The notes under the pieces were generated by a model. It was not told where the DNA came from. It did not search any database and was given only the letters and a program-made list of their open reading frames with translations. From Planococcus kocurii (GTDB lineage Bacteria > Bacillota > Bacilli > Bacillales_A > Planococcaceae): a stretch of DNA of 64,000 nt. The DNA is taken from positions 3,216,501 to 3,280,500 of the forward strand of contig NZ_CP013661.2 in assembly GCF_001465835.2 (NCBI RefSeq), given 5' to 3'. The position numbers and the translations under genes were made by a program. Shown here piece by piece: positions 43,080 to 51,422 of the stretch (position 1 is its first letter; every line of letters starts with the position of its first letter).

Positions 43080-44157
43080 AAAAGCGATTGAGCAAATAGA
43101 AGTGCCAGAAGATCAATTGGATTTGATTATTAGCAACGCATTCTTTGGTCCAGCTCGGACAAAAGCAAGAAAGCGACGGAAGTGGCTAATTCCTGCTATA
43201 GCAGCATCTATCCTTTTTACTGGCATTTCAGTAGCAACTCTTACCGCATCTCCAGCCCTCGCAAATTATATGACAGAGTTGCCAATCATCGGCAGTGTAT
43301 TTTCAATTTTTTCGGAGAAAGAAGAAGGATTATTACAATATGAACGATTCAGCGAAAAAGTGGGATTGTCGAAAACGAGTAACGGAGTGACGATTTCTAT
43401 TGACCAGGCAGTTTATGATGGAACCAATGTAACCTTTACGTATACGGTCATGGGTGATGTGGAATTGGATGACTCGACTCATATTACTGGATTTCCAACA
43501 TTATTGGAAGCAGAAGACGTAAGCACTTCAATGGAGTGGGAGATGAAACAAGATATACTGGTTGGCATAAACAGTATTCCACATCTTAACGAAGAGGCTG
43601 CCCAAGTCAATGTACTTTGGGAGCCAGCAAGCCTTTATACTAAAAAAGGAGAGATTGAAGGAGATTGGAAGTTTGAGTTTGCGGTGGACCAACTGAAGAA
43701 GGATCCTATCGTTCTGGATGAAAAAGTTTTGGGAAGTGGCGTGACGGTTCATTTTACTGAAGTTACTTTTACGGATATTGCGGTGAATATTGCTTATCAG
43801 CAATTAGTTGATCCATCGTTATTAAAAGAGTCGGGAGCTGTAGAAGCCGAATTAATTGCTCAAGATAATTTAGGGAATGTCTATAAAGTTCCGCACAACG
43901 GGGGGACTGCTTACGGAGGAGCAAATACACAGGAGGACCTTTTCTGGACAGCAACAATGAGAGGCTTAAATCCCGAAGCGACGGTACTGACGTTTTATCC
44001 GTTTGCACATGTTAGCCATATGAACGGAGAAACCCCAGAATCATACCGGATCGAGTTTGATGCTTTAGAAATTAATATGCTTGAAGGTACCCATAAAATT
44101 AATAATAATCCTATTTTTCCTGTTTTAAAAGAAAACGAAGAGAATGAAAGCAATTAG
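43054..44157 (+). CDS. DUF4179-domain anti-sigma factor
   Basis: 367 residues. Short cytoplasmic N-terminus with IKKAIEQIEVPEDQLDLI (sigma-binding-like), a basic stretch RTKARKRRK, one span at about 47-65, then LANYMTELPIIGSVFSIF, the DUF4179 signature, and an all-beta extracellular part (DUF5643-like at the end). Typical partner of SigV/SigM-like factors that releases sigma upon envelope stress. AGGAGTG precedes the ATG inside the sigma gene. Confidence 0.9.
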   Translation: MKDKEILIKKAIEQIEVPEDQLDLIISNAFFGPARTKARKRRKWLIPAIAASILFTGISVATLTASPALANYMTELPIIGSVFSIFSEKEEGLLQYERFSEKVGLSKTSNGVTISIDQAVYDGTNVTFTYTVMGDVELDDSTHITGFPTLLEAEDVSTSMEWEMKQDILVGINSIPHLNEEAAQVNVLWEPASLYTKKGEIEGDWKFEFAVDQLKKDPIVLDEKVLGSGVTVHFTEVTFTDIAVNIAYQQLVDPSLLKESGAVEAELIAQDNLGNVYKVPHNGGTAYGGANTQEDLFWTATMRGLNPEATVLTFYPFAHVSHMNGETPESYRIEFDALEINMLEGTHKINNNPIFPVLKENEENESN

Positions 44158-44254
44158 AATGCACAAGTGAATTTTTTACTTGCCTTTGATGAACAAGGAT
44201 GAGCATCACACCAAAAATTCTCGGAAAATAAATCACCACTTTTGATTCTTTTAG

Positions 44255-44303
44255 CTAAACCCCAAACAGATCACTTACTTTGAAGTGATCTATTTGGGGT
44301 TTA
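44255..44303. terminator. Hairpin terminator between convergent genes
   Basis: CTAAACCCCAAA, AGATCACTT and their complements form a long stem ending at 44303. Same design and partly same sequence as 8174-8230. Confidence 0.82.
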
Positions 44304-44404
44304 GTGTATTTTTATGAAGGTTTTTCTTTTTTATATACAAAGTTTCTCATTTCAATCTTTTTTTGATACAACAACTAACCAAAAGAAAAGGATTTAGTGG
44401 TCAA

Positions 44405-44815
44405 TCAAGTCAGTTTTACAAAAGCCACAAGTGTTCCTTTGTCACAAGAATCAAAGCCGTTTTTTTCATAAAAGTGACGAACATTTGGAGCTTCTTCAGT
44501 TAACAGCACTTTTTGACGCACAGCCTTAAATTTGTCAAGAATACGATCCATCAATTTAGTTGCAATACCGTGGTTTTGGTAGCTATTCAATACTAGGATA
44601 TCTTGTATATAGATAATTGTAAGGCCATCGCCAATAATTCTTATTAAGCCAATTAAACATTCTTCATCCCAGGCAGATAATACGTATAATGAGTTTGATA
44701 TTGCTTGTTCTAACTGATTGATATCTTTAGTGTAGGCGTACCATTCCACATCTTCGTAAAGTACTAGTAAATTTTTCTGATCAATTTGCTTGGTTTCTTT
44801 GAATACTATAGTCAT
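44405..44815 (-). CDS. GNAT-family N-acetyltransferase
   Basis: 136 residues: DEECLIGLIRIIGDG (beta strands 2-4), ILVLNSYQNHGIATKLMDRIL with the acetyl-CoA loop (QNHGIA) and APNVRHFYEKNGFDSCDKGTLVAF. Short single-domain GNAT like YhfO/YncA types that acetylate small amines. GAGGAAAAA precedes the ATG. Monocistronic; substrate unknown. Confidence 0.9.
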   Translation of the reverse strand: MTIVFKETKQIDQKNLLVLYEDVEWYAYTKDINQLEQAISNSLYVLSAWDEECLIGLIRIIGDGLTIIYIQDILVLNSYQNHGIATKLMDRILDKFKAVRQKVLLTEEAPNVRHFYEKNGFDSCDKGTLVAFVKLT

Positions 44816-45084
44816 TATTTTTCCTCCTCAAAATTGTTATTTTGAAGAGTACTTACGTAATTTATCCACTGTCTTATACCTCCTTTAACAATACGATATA
44901 AGAATTAAGTTAATTTCTAAAATAATAAGATAAAATTAAAAGTGGAGTAACTGTTTCATCGAGATATAGAATCGTTGTTTCCATTATTTTATAAATATAA
45001 TATATTATTCAAACTATTTCAACTTTTTCGGTTGACACAACTGTTTTTATGAAACGGGTTATAGCTGTAATTATATGACACGAA
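44816..45084. other. Spacer, nothing recognised
   Basis: 270 AT-rich bases between two minus-strand genes; no gene, clear hairpin or repeat seen. Confidence 0.3.
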
Positions 45085-45912
45085 TTAAAATATAAAATTT
45101 TCACTAGACAAGGATGTCATGTATTCAATAGAACTTCCTTCGTTTTTCTCCAGATACCACTTCACGAGATAGTATCCAATGGAATAACCTCCCCAGAAAG
45201 GCAATTTTTCTTCCTTGCTTCCGAACATGTAGACATCGGTTCTTCCACCTAGTTCGGTGCGACATAATTTATATGTACTTTCCCATAAATCTTTGGCTTG
45301 TTGTTCGGTTAGTGCATCTTTATAGGGACCAAGATAGGCATCGCCTAATCTGATTTCCACAAAATGTTCTGCTAAACCTTCTAGGATCAATCGGTCCATT
45401 AACGTTTGATTCTGTTTGGTAATAGTTAAGGCGTGCATTCGCCAATGATGATGGTATTCATGGTTAATTACTGACTTTAGGGTTGAACGAACTTGAGCGT
45501 CAGGAAAAACTGCGAAAAATAGCTTGCCACTCCAGTCAGTGAATGCTGAAACCCCTCCAAGTTTTTCTCTGACAAATTGATCCTGTTCATCAAGAATGAA
45601 CAACTCAAACTCTATCGCTTTTGAAACCGGGAATTCTTTACAGAGAAGCGTTAATTCATCCTTTATAAAATTCTCATAAGTAAGGCTGTGCATCTTATTT
45701 AATTGCGATTCAAGTATCCCAATCTCACTTTCTAAATGAAATATGCCAAAAAACGATCTTGTTTCTAATTCCTCTTCTGAAAGATTGAATATTTCAAGGA
45801 ATAGATCTTTCCTGCTGGTTCCTGGATATGAGGCTATTGCTTTAAGAAAAGTTTCCATATGGGTAAGGCGAGGAACCACTTTAACCACTCTATTTTCGGT
45901 ACTAATTTTCAA
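45085..45912 (-). CDS. DUF2268-domain putative zinc protease
   Basis: 275 residues. Zinc-binding motif SVINHEYHHHWRM (HExxH) at about 150-160 and the third ligand region LILEGLAEHFVE. These are the DUF2268 features; family members are predicted cytoplasmic metallopeptidases, some fused to or encoded near stress genes. No signal peptide. Also present FPDAQVRSTLKS and FGSKEEKLPFWGGYSIGYYLV at the C-terminus, as in the family. Upstream TAGGAGTG precedes a start at 45912. Confidence 0.87.
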   Translation of the reverse strand: MKISTENRVVKVVPRLTHMETFLKAIASYPGTSRKDLFLEIFNLSEEELETRSFFGIFHLESEIGILESQLNKMHSLTYENFIKDELTLLCKEFPVSKAIEFELFILDEQDQFVREKLGGVSAFTDWSGKLFFAVFPDAQVRSTLKSVINHEYHHHWRMHALTITKQNQTLMDRLILEGLAEHFVEIRLGDAYLGPYKDALTEQQAKDLWESTYKLCRTELGGRTDVYMFGSKEEKLPFWGGYSIGYYLVKWYLEKNEGSSIEYMTSLSSENFIF

Positions 45913-46337
45913 TCACTCCTATCCAGAATGTAATCTAAATTCCTATTAAATTACCATAAATGTAAATCAATAAATATTTGAATTGTTGTTTCGAAAGATG
46001 GACTAAAGCTTAGATGCTTGCTATATAAGCGAGCATAAGGCGAAGAAAGAAACTAGGAATACCTTCGTTCTTAGGTTATATTCTGTTCATTACTTAAACT
46101 TAACTAGTTTACATATTCGGAATTATAGGCAGTAATTTACCACCTATAAAAAACTAGAAATGATGTTAAAAACAAAGAGGGAAAACAGAAGCTAGTATAA
46201 GTGCTTTTGCCTTCCTCTTATTCGTAAAGAGTGTCCATTTTAGAATTCTTAAAACCACAATGTGTTTATCTTTTTTGTTATACGTAAATTTCTGATAAGT
46301 AAACAGCTTTCTATAACGCCATTCTAAAAAACTACTT
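45913..46337. other. Spacer with dispersed repeat
   Basis: About 425 bases; contains the repeat copy 46107-46243 and otherwise nothing recognised. Confidence 0.4.
46107..46243 (+). repeat. Dispersed GTTTACATAT repeat, diverged copy
   Basis: GTTTACATATTCGGA, ATTATAGGCAG, an inserted AT-rich stretch, hairpin AAAGAGGGAAAACAGAAGC/GCTTTTGCCTTCCTCTT, then TTCGTAAAGAGTGTCCATTTTAG. Confidence 0.65.
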
Positions 46338-46772
46338 TTAATCTTTTATAAATTCGATGGGCCTCTCTTTATCTAATTTAAAGGCTAGATTCTGGAAATG
46401 ACTTATTTTATCAGAATCAGTAATCTGATAATCAAGGTCATTGATTAATGCGTAATACTCACTAAAATCTTTATCACTTTCTGCAACGCCAATTGTTATT
46501 TCTAAAGACTCATTTTCATTTTCATAATAAAGGACAAGGTTATCGTCGGTTAACTCATAGGTTCCTTCTCCGTAGACAGGACTCGTTATCGTATTTTCGT
46601 TTAAAAATTCTAGTGTCAAAATAGAGCTATACCTATCTGGACTGTCAGTATCCTCTTCGAGTACTGGCACATAAGCAACATCGAAAGTTTTCCCAACTAA
46701 ATCATTAGTATCGCTACAAGCTGAGAGTAGTAGTACAGAAGAGAGTAATAAAAAAGCAAACCACTTATTCAT
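46338..46772 (-). CDS. Lipoprotein of unknown function
   Basis: 144 residues with a lipoprotein signal (FAFLLLSSVLLLSACS; lipidated Cys19). The mature part is a short beta-rich domain (TFDVAYVPVLEEDTD, LTLEFLNENTITSPVYGEG, YELTDDNLVLYYENENE), resembling small DUF-type lipoproteins that bind or scaffold at the outer membrane face. AAAGGGG precedes the ATG. Not identified further. Confidence 0.82.
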   Translation of the reverse strand: MNKWFAFLLLSSVLLLSACSDTNDLVGKTFDVAYVPVLEEDTDSPDRYSSILTLEFLNENTITSPVYGEGTYELTDDNLVLYYENENESLEITIGVAESDKDFSEYYALINDLDYQITDSDKISHFQNLAFKLDKERPIEFIKD

Positions 46773-46990
46773 GATGCGTAGCCCCTTTCTTGAAATAAAT
46801 TATATTTAATCTATATGTTGCTTACGTAAGTGAAGTGCAAAAGTTTCTAAATATTCGATAAACTAAAATTAAAACAGGCTCTTATGATAGCTTGTTTAGA
46901 ACAGACGCTATCGGACAAATGAATAACCCTTTAGAAAACATCCCGAAAGTCATGAACAAACTTTTAATGAATCGTTAAAAAGATTTGAGT
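46773..46990. other. Spacer upstream of IS1182 copy 2
   Basis: 218 bases; a short frame reading MNNPLENIPKVMNKLLMNR ends just before the insertion and has no binding site. Probably relict sequence. Confidence 0.3.
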
Positions 46991-48552
46991 GAATCAATTT
47001 CATAACTCTGAGCCCTTGCGGCTCTAAGGGTAAAATCCTAAGAAAATAGAGCACCTCCCCAAATCCTGTATAATGAGAGTTACGACACAAACATTAACAG
47101 ACTGGAGAGTTGCCCTATGCCTATTATACGACAAGAAAGCCTGTTTGACATGCAAGTTTTATATGACTTGGAACCTACCCACCGGTTCAACTCAATTTTA
47201 TCGGGAATTGATATCCATCCAATTCTTAATGTTGTGACGAAAAAGTCTCGTTTCGGACCACCGCAAACCTTGAATTACGCGGCGATGATCTATTCGCTGA
47301 TTGTGCGGATCACCGAACGGATTCCCTTCATCAAAGATTTGGTCAAACGCTTGGAAAGTGATTTGCGCTTCAAAGTGGACTGCGGCTTTTTGGTATCGGA
47401 CGAGATTCCTTCGGAAGCTTCTTATTCACGTATGATTACGTTGGTCAGCGAATCGGATGCCTTGGAAATTGTCCAGGAACGCACTCTTTTGATGGCTATG
47501 TCTGAAGGGTTCATCTCAGATGAAATTGTTGCCATAGACGCCACCCATGTCGAGGCACGTGACTGTGCGCCACAAAAGAAAGAAGCGGTCGAAAAAGAAC
47601 CGAAAAAGCGTGGCCGCAAAAAGAAAGAAGAACGGGAACAATGGCTGGCGGAAAAGGCGGAAGAAGAAGCGAGTCTTCCCTTATATGAAAAAAAAATTGC
47701 CGATCAGCTGGATATTCTGCTTTCGGAACTGCGAGCTTCAGTTTCCATACACCCCGAATGGGGAGTGAAAAAGAATAGCGAAGGAAAGAACGTGTTCTGG
47801 TTTGTATTCAAAATCCATCTCGCCGTTGGGGCAGAAAGCCAGTACATCCTTCAGTCTCTATTTTCTTCGGGCAATCTGAATGACGGAAAAGCCGCCATCC
47901 CGTTGCTTAAAGGAATACAGGAACGGTTGGCTTCGCTCAAAATCGCTTATGCCACGATGGATGCCGGATACGACTACGCTCCGATTTACGAACAAGTTTA
48001 CCGGATGGGCGCCCAATCAGTCATTGCCTACAATAAAAAGAACGAACCAGAACCGATTGGATTTGATCGTCATTTTGCGCCGACCTGCGTCCGCGAACAT
48101 AGCTACCGATATGACAGTTTCGATAAAAAGCACGAAACCCTTAAGTATACGAGGCCAAGCGAATGCGCGGACTGTCCGTTAGCCCACGACAGCTTGTGCC
48201 AAAAAGTATACAAAAAGAAAATCACGGACGATCTCCGCAAATACACAGCGCCGGCAAGAGGCTCGCTGAAATGGAAACAGCTCTACAAGGCACGAAGTGC
48301 CGTTGAAAGGGTCAATGCCTATTTGAAAGGGTATTTCCTCTTAAATCAGATTTATCATCGCACTGGAAAGAAAGCCAAATTGCATGTCGATTTGGTTCAG
48401 TTAGCGTATAACGCATCCAAACTCGCCATCGACCGTTTAAAAGTTCTTCAAACAATCGCAGCGTAATTCACCATTTCATTCGTTTTTTTAAGGAATCATC
48501 GATTTTCGGCTCTTCTATGATTTTTTAAAAGTGCGCATTATGAAATTGATTC
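46991..48552 (+). mobile_element. IS1182-family insertion sequence, copy 2
   Basis: 1562 bp, ends GAATCAATTTCATAA and complement. Flanked by GAGT on both sides (46987-46990 and 48553-48556), a clean 4-bp target duplication. About ten base changes separate it from copy 1. Confidence 0.92.
47117..48466 (+). CDS. IS1182-family transposase
   Basis: 449 residues, same architecture as copy 1 at 29380: IVAIDATHVEARD, YATMDAGYDY and ARSAVERVNAYLKG carry the catalytic acids. Differences from copy 1 include DIHPIL, VQERTLL, ASVSIH, WFVFK and KAAIPLLKG. No lesion is visible; either copy could be active and could cross-mobilise the other. Confidence 0.93.
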   Translation: MPIIRQESLFDMQVLYDLEPTHRFNSILSGIDIHPILNVVTKKSRFGPPQTLNYAAMIYSLIVRITERIPFIKDLVKRLESDLRFKVDCGFLVSDEIPSEASYSRMITLVSESDALEIVQERTLLMAMSEGFISDEIVAIDATHVEARDCAPQKKEAVEKEPKKRGRKKKEEREQWLAEKAEEEASLPLYEKKIADQLDILLSELRASVSIHPEWGVKKNSEGKNVFWFVFKIHLAVGAESQYILQSLFSSGNLNDGKAAIPLLKGIQERLASLKIAYATMDAGYDYAPIYEQVYRMGAQSVIAYNKKNEPEPIGFDRHFAPTCVREHSYRYDSFDKKHETLKYTRPSECADCPLAHDSLCQKVYKKKITDDLRKYTAPARGSLKWKQLYKARSAVERVNAYLKGYFLLNQIYHRTGKKAKLHVDLVQLAYNASKLAIDRLKVLQTIAA

Positions 48553-48598
48553 GAGTAAATAAGTATAAATTTAAAAGTAAAAATATCGAATTATTTTA

Positions 48599-48713
48599 GT
48601 TAACATATTCCTGTTTATCAAAAGCAGATTTAGAAGAGAAAAGAAAAGAAGCCGGACGCAGCGTATCTTTTCTTCTTTTCTGTTCGTGATACCGTACTTT
48701 TAAGAACGCTTTT
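48599..48713 (+). repeat. Dispersed GTTTACATAT-type repeat
   Basis: GTTAACATATTCCTG, TTTATCAAAAGC, hairpin AGAAGAGAAAAGAAAAGAAGC / GTATCTTTTCTTCTTTTCT, then TACCGTACTTTTAAGAACGCTTTT. Confidence 0.72.
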
Positions 48714-48848
48714 ATTTCCAAAATTATCTAGCTAATGTGTGGAGGTCTAAGTATATTTAATGTATGAGTTTCGCTTTTAATTAGATTAGATAAAATCTGA
48801 ACATATCCTCAATAATATCCAAAAGAAGTCAGTGGGTTGACACTAGGA

Positions 48849-48887
48849 TTTGAATGTAACAAAAGTGAAATTAAGTTGCATTCAAAA
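48849..48887. repeat. TTGAATGTAAC palindromic repeat, copy 4
   Basis: TTTGAATGTAAC and GTTGCATTCAAA arms, 72 bases upstream of the truncated GNAT gene. Confidence 0.75.
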
Positions 48888-48957
48888 TATGTTAAGGCAT
48901 AGTATGTTTATCCATACTAAATTTAATGATTGAAAAAGGTTGAGACGGAGTGAAAAT

Positions 48958-49326
48958 ATGGAGTTAGTAATGGCAACACCTAAAGAACAACAGAATGGCC
49001 TTTCTAATTTTTATCTGATCAAAAATAATTCTGGAGAAATGGTAGGTAGGGTTAACTTAGTCGATATTGATAAACGAAATAATATAGCGGATATTGGATT
49101 TAGAATAGGCGCAGAATACGTGGAAAAAGGAATTGGGAATCAGGCATTGAAGCTGCTTTTAAAAACCAATTTAAGTGTGAAACAAATACGCGGAAAAACG
49201 ACGACTGTTAACCAAGCGTCTCAAAAGGTATTGGAGAAAAAAGATTTTAAACAAGTGGGGATTGATAATGAAGAATTTGAAATGAATGGCCAGAAGCTGA
49301 GGTTTGTACATTACTTATGGGGGTAA
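48958..49326 (+). CDS. GNAT acetyltransferase paralogue, N-terminally truncated
   Basis: About 122 residues. From NGLSNFYLI onward it aligns with the GNAT at 17211-17723 (shared stretches include TNLSVKQIRGKTTTVNQASQ and IGNQALKLLLK), but the first ~60 residues of that protein are missing. The acetyl-CoA loop reads EKGIGNQA, with Glu in place of Gly of the longer copy. ATG 48958 follows ACGGAGTG. Without the N-terminal strands it may not fold as a full GNAT; a degraded copy or a partner subunit. Confidence 0.75.
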   Translation: MELVMATPKEQQNGLSNFYLIKNNSGEMVGRVNLVDIDKRNNIADIGFRIGAEYVEKGIGNQALKLLLKTNLSVKQIRGKTTTVNQASQKVLEKKDFKQVGIDNEEFEMNGQKLRFVHYLWG

Positions 49327-49373
49327 GTTGGATTCGGTTTTAAGAAATGAAAACAATAATAGGAGGATAATTT

Positions 49374-49553
49374 ATGAAAAAATGGACTGTAGTTTGGATA
49401 GTGATCTTCGCCACAATTTTAGAAAGAGCTGCCCATCATTTGTTTTTAACAGACAGTTTTGCAGTTCGTTTAGTTACAGCATCCATATTCATAGCAATTG
49501 GTGTTGGGGGTGGATTGATTGTGCAGAAAAAGAGCTATCATAAGGAAGTTTAA
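49374..49553 (+). CDS. Small membrane protein (59 residues)
   Basis: AGGAGGATAATTT precedes ATG 49374, an excellent binding site. The product has two hydrophobic segments (WTVVWIVIFATILERAAHHL and AVRLVTASIFIAIGVGGGLIV) and ends QKKSYHKEV. 47 bases behind the GNAT gene, thus probably the same transcript. Unknown family. Confidence 0.65.
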   Translation: MKKWTVVWIVIFATILERAAHHLFLTDSFAVRLVTASIFIAIGVGGGLIVQKKSYHKEV

Positions 49554-49749
49554 ATTATCTTTTAAACAGCAGATAAGACTAGTTTTGAGGTGCTGTAGTG
49601 CTAATTGCACTAAATTTATAAGAATGATGTTGAAGAGATTTTTTGAGTTTTTCAATGTAATAAGATGCATACGATTCACTGTTGTTTAAGGATTAACAAT
49701 AAATGTTCTAATAAAATGATCACGTTACACACATAACCTTTAGCCAAAA

Positions 49750-50091
49750 TTAAGCTAGGCGATAGATTGAGAACGCAAAAAACCGAATGCGCAAAGGCGC
49801 CGACGGTTTTAACAGTCCAGTTATTAAAATGAATTGATGTACGCGTTGAGTTTTTTTTTGTATCGAAACATAATTGGTTGTAAACAAAATATACATATTC
49901 TCCTTTGTGATGATAACCACTCTATCTGTCGTGCCATAGGGCATTCCAAGTCTTATTGCCTGCTTTTCTTTTCCGCCATAAGTATCATCTGTACTAATGG
50001 CTACAATATCAGCGATTGGAATTGTTACTTTTGAGAAAAGCCATTTAATGACGATGTCAGAATTAACTTTTTTTACAAATATCTCAAACAA
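49750..50091 (-). CDS. SunI/YnzG-like protein, C-terminus altered by A9 frameshift
   Basis: The first ~75 residues match the SunI/YnzG family (a PH-like small protein; SunI gives sublancin immunity in Bacillus subtilis): IPIADIVAISTDDTYGG, AIRLGMPYGTTDRVVI, YILFTTN. As read, the protein goes on through a 9-base A run (T9 at 49851-49859) to a foreign tail ending at 49750. With 8 A the frame gives SIQKKLNAYINSF and stops at 49824, the usual C-terminus (about 88 residues). The terminator (49777-49810) lies just after that stop, but inside the frameshifted version, which shows which end is original. No bacteriocin genes nearby. Confidence 0.78.
   Translation of the reverse strand: MFEIFVKKVNSDIVIKWLFSKVTIPIADIVAISTDDTYGGKEKQAIRLGMPYGTTDRVVIITKENMYILFTTNYVSIQKKTQRVHQFILITGLLKPSAPLRIRFFAFSIYRLA
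49777..49810 (-). terminator. Terminator of the SunI-like gene
   Basis: AAAACCG ... CGGTTTT with an inner GCGC/GGCGC stem; T6 follows on the minus strand. It lies inside the frameshifted reading frame, 14 bases after the expected stop. Confidence 0.8.
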
Positions 50092-50360
50092 AATATTCGA
50101 CCTCCTTATTAATCAGTTTTATATATAGTAAGGTAAATTCCATTGTTAAATTCATGTATTCAGCTTGCAAATATAACTTTTCAAAAGTAGTTCACTGTTT
50201 AAAGAATGAAGTAAAAAGAAGGAGTGCAGCTAATACGAACTTTTCCTTTCTTTTTTGAAGTTCTCAAATGGGAATGAGGCGTAAAGTGATTTGGGGCTAG
50301 TTCATTCACTTTATCGTTCACTTTTGCATTCTTCATTTGTGTAAAAGAAGATACTTGCAT

Positions 50361-50630
50361 CTATTTTTTTTGAGCAAATTGTTTTGCAATTGTCGTAAAG
50401 CAATAGATCAGGACCATTAAATCAATAATGGAGGCACAATCATCCAGTACAGGATACGGCGAATGCATTTAATAGCGTACTCCTCCAAAAAGATCGATAA
50501 AATTCCTAAGTGAACAAACATTGGCAGAAAATGCATACCGTCTGCAATGAAATTAATTGTTTTCAAGACTTTTGTATTAAGCAATAAGAACAAATAGAAA
50601 AGTTAGCAAAGTACTCGTTAGTGTTTTCAT
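50361..50630 (-). pseudogene. Small membrane protein gene with two frameshifts
   Basis: AAGGAGTGAA precedes ATG 50630 (MKTLTSTLLTFLFVLIA, stop). In the next frame: LNTKVLKTINFIADGMHF, LPMFVHLGILSIFLEEYA, IKCIRRILYWMIVPPLL; in a third: IDLMVLIYCFTTIAKQFAQKK and stop at 50361. Together they make a coherent four-span protein of about 88 residues broken by two single-base shifts. Family not recognised. The good ribosome site shows it was a real gene. Confidence 0.6.
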
Positions 50631-51422
50631 TTCACTCCTTTTTGTATTTTTTGAAATAAATGTTAGGTTACTTCTATTATTGTATACGCTAAAATAAGAG
50701 TGAAGTTTCATAAAGGTGGAATATTCACTCTTTTTAAAAGGGACTTCTAAAGTCATTTGTTGGGAAATGTATTTGTCATGAAGTTATTTTATGAGTTAAG
50801 CTGACTAAAAATAGTTACATAATGCAACTTGGCGGAAGGAATGATGCTAAAAAGAAGCTCTTTTAAACCTTATGTACAGATTAAGTAAATTCCGAAAAAA
50901 TGATTTGAAGTAGTTAAAGCTATGGCTTTTTGCTTTATAGAATATTAGCTAAGAGTGGCATAAAAGAGTTTTCTTTTAATGGCCGTTTAACATGGTAAAA
51001 TTAAAGGGAAACAGTAGGAAGAAAATCGAGAGTTTAGCTAGATTTGCGCTGATTTATAATTATCTGGGTCAATTAGATAGTCAGTTAACAGTTGACCAAT
51101 TATTGGAAGAGCCACAGCGGAAGACAGCTTTTTCTCTTTATTGTCTATAGCCAAGTGAACTTTTAAGCGATTCTGAAGGTGGCATAGATTTGATTTTCTT
51201 TATTTAATGGAAGGAGATAAAATACCTGAGTAAATTAACGAATAGCACAAAAAGAATAAGCTATAGGTTTTGAGGTTGTATCATTAGAAGATGTTAGATC
51301 AATAAGTAATTACTTCAGTATATAAAAAAATAGGAAAAAAGTGTACATACTTGAATTGGCCATAGAGAAAATTTGGTATTTTTACACTATAGAGGAGAGT
51401 CCAAAATGGAGAATAAGGATAG
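50631..51422. other. Long spacer with degenerate repeat copies
   Basis: About 790 bases without an intact gene. AGTTACATAATGCAACTTGG, CGGAAGGAATG near 50812-50840 and GGAAGACAGCTTTTTCTCTT with AAGTGAACTTTTAAGCGA near 51118-51170 look like decayed copies of the dispersed repeat. A six-codon frame (MENKDR, 51406-51426) with GAGGAG precedes and overlaps the next gene. Confidence 0.4.

Noticed and set aside
49750-50091. A glycocin (sublancin-like) cluster beside the SunI-like gene
   Set aside because: No precursor peptide, glycosyltransferase, C39 transporter or thiol oxidase gene nearby; the small ORF at 49374 has no cysteines or leader features.
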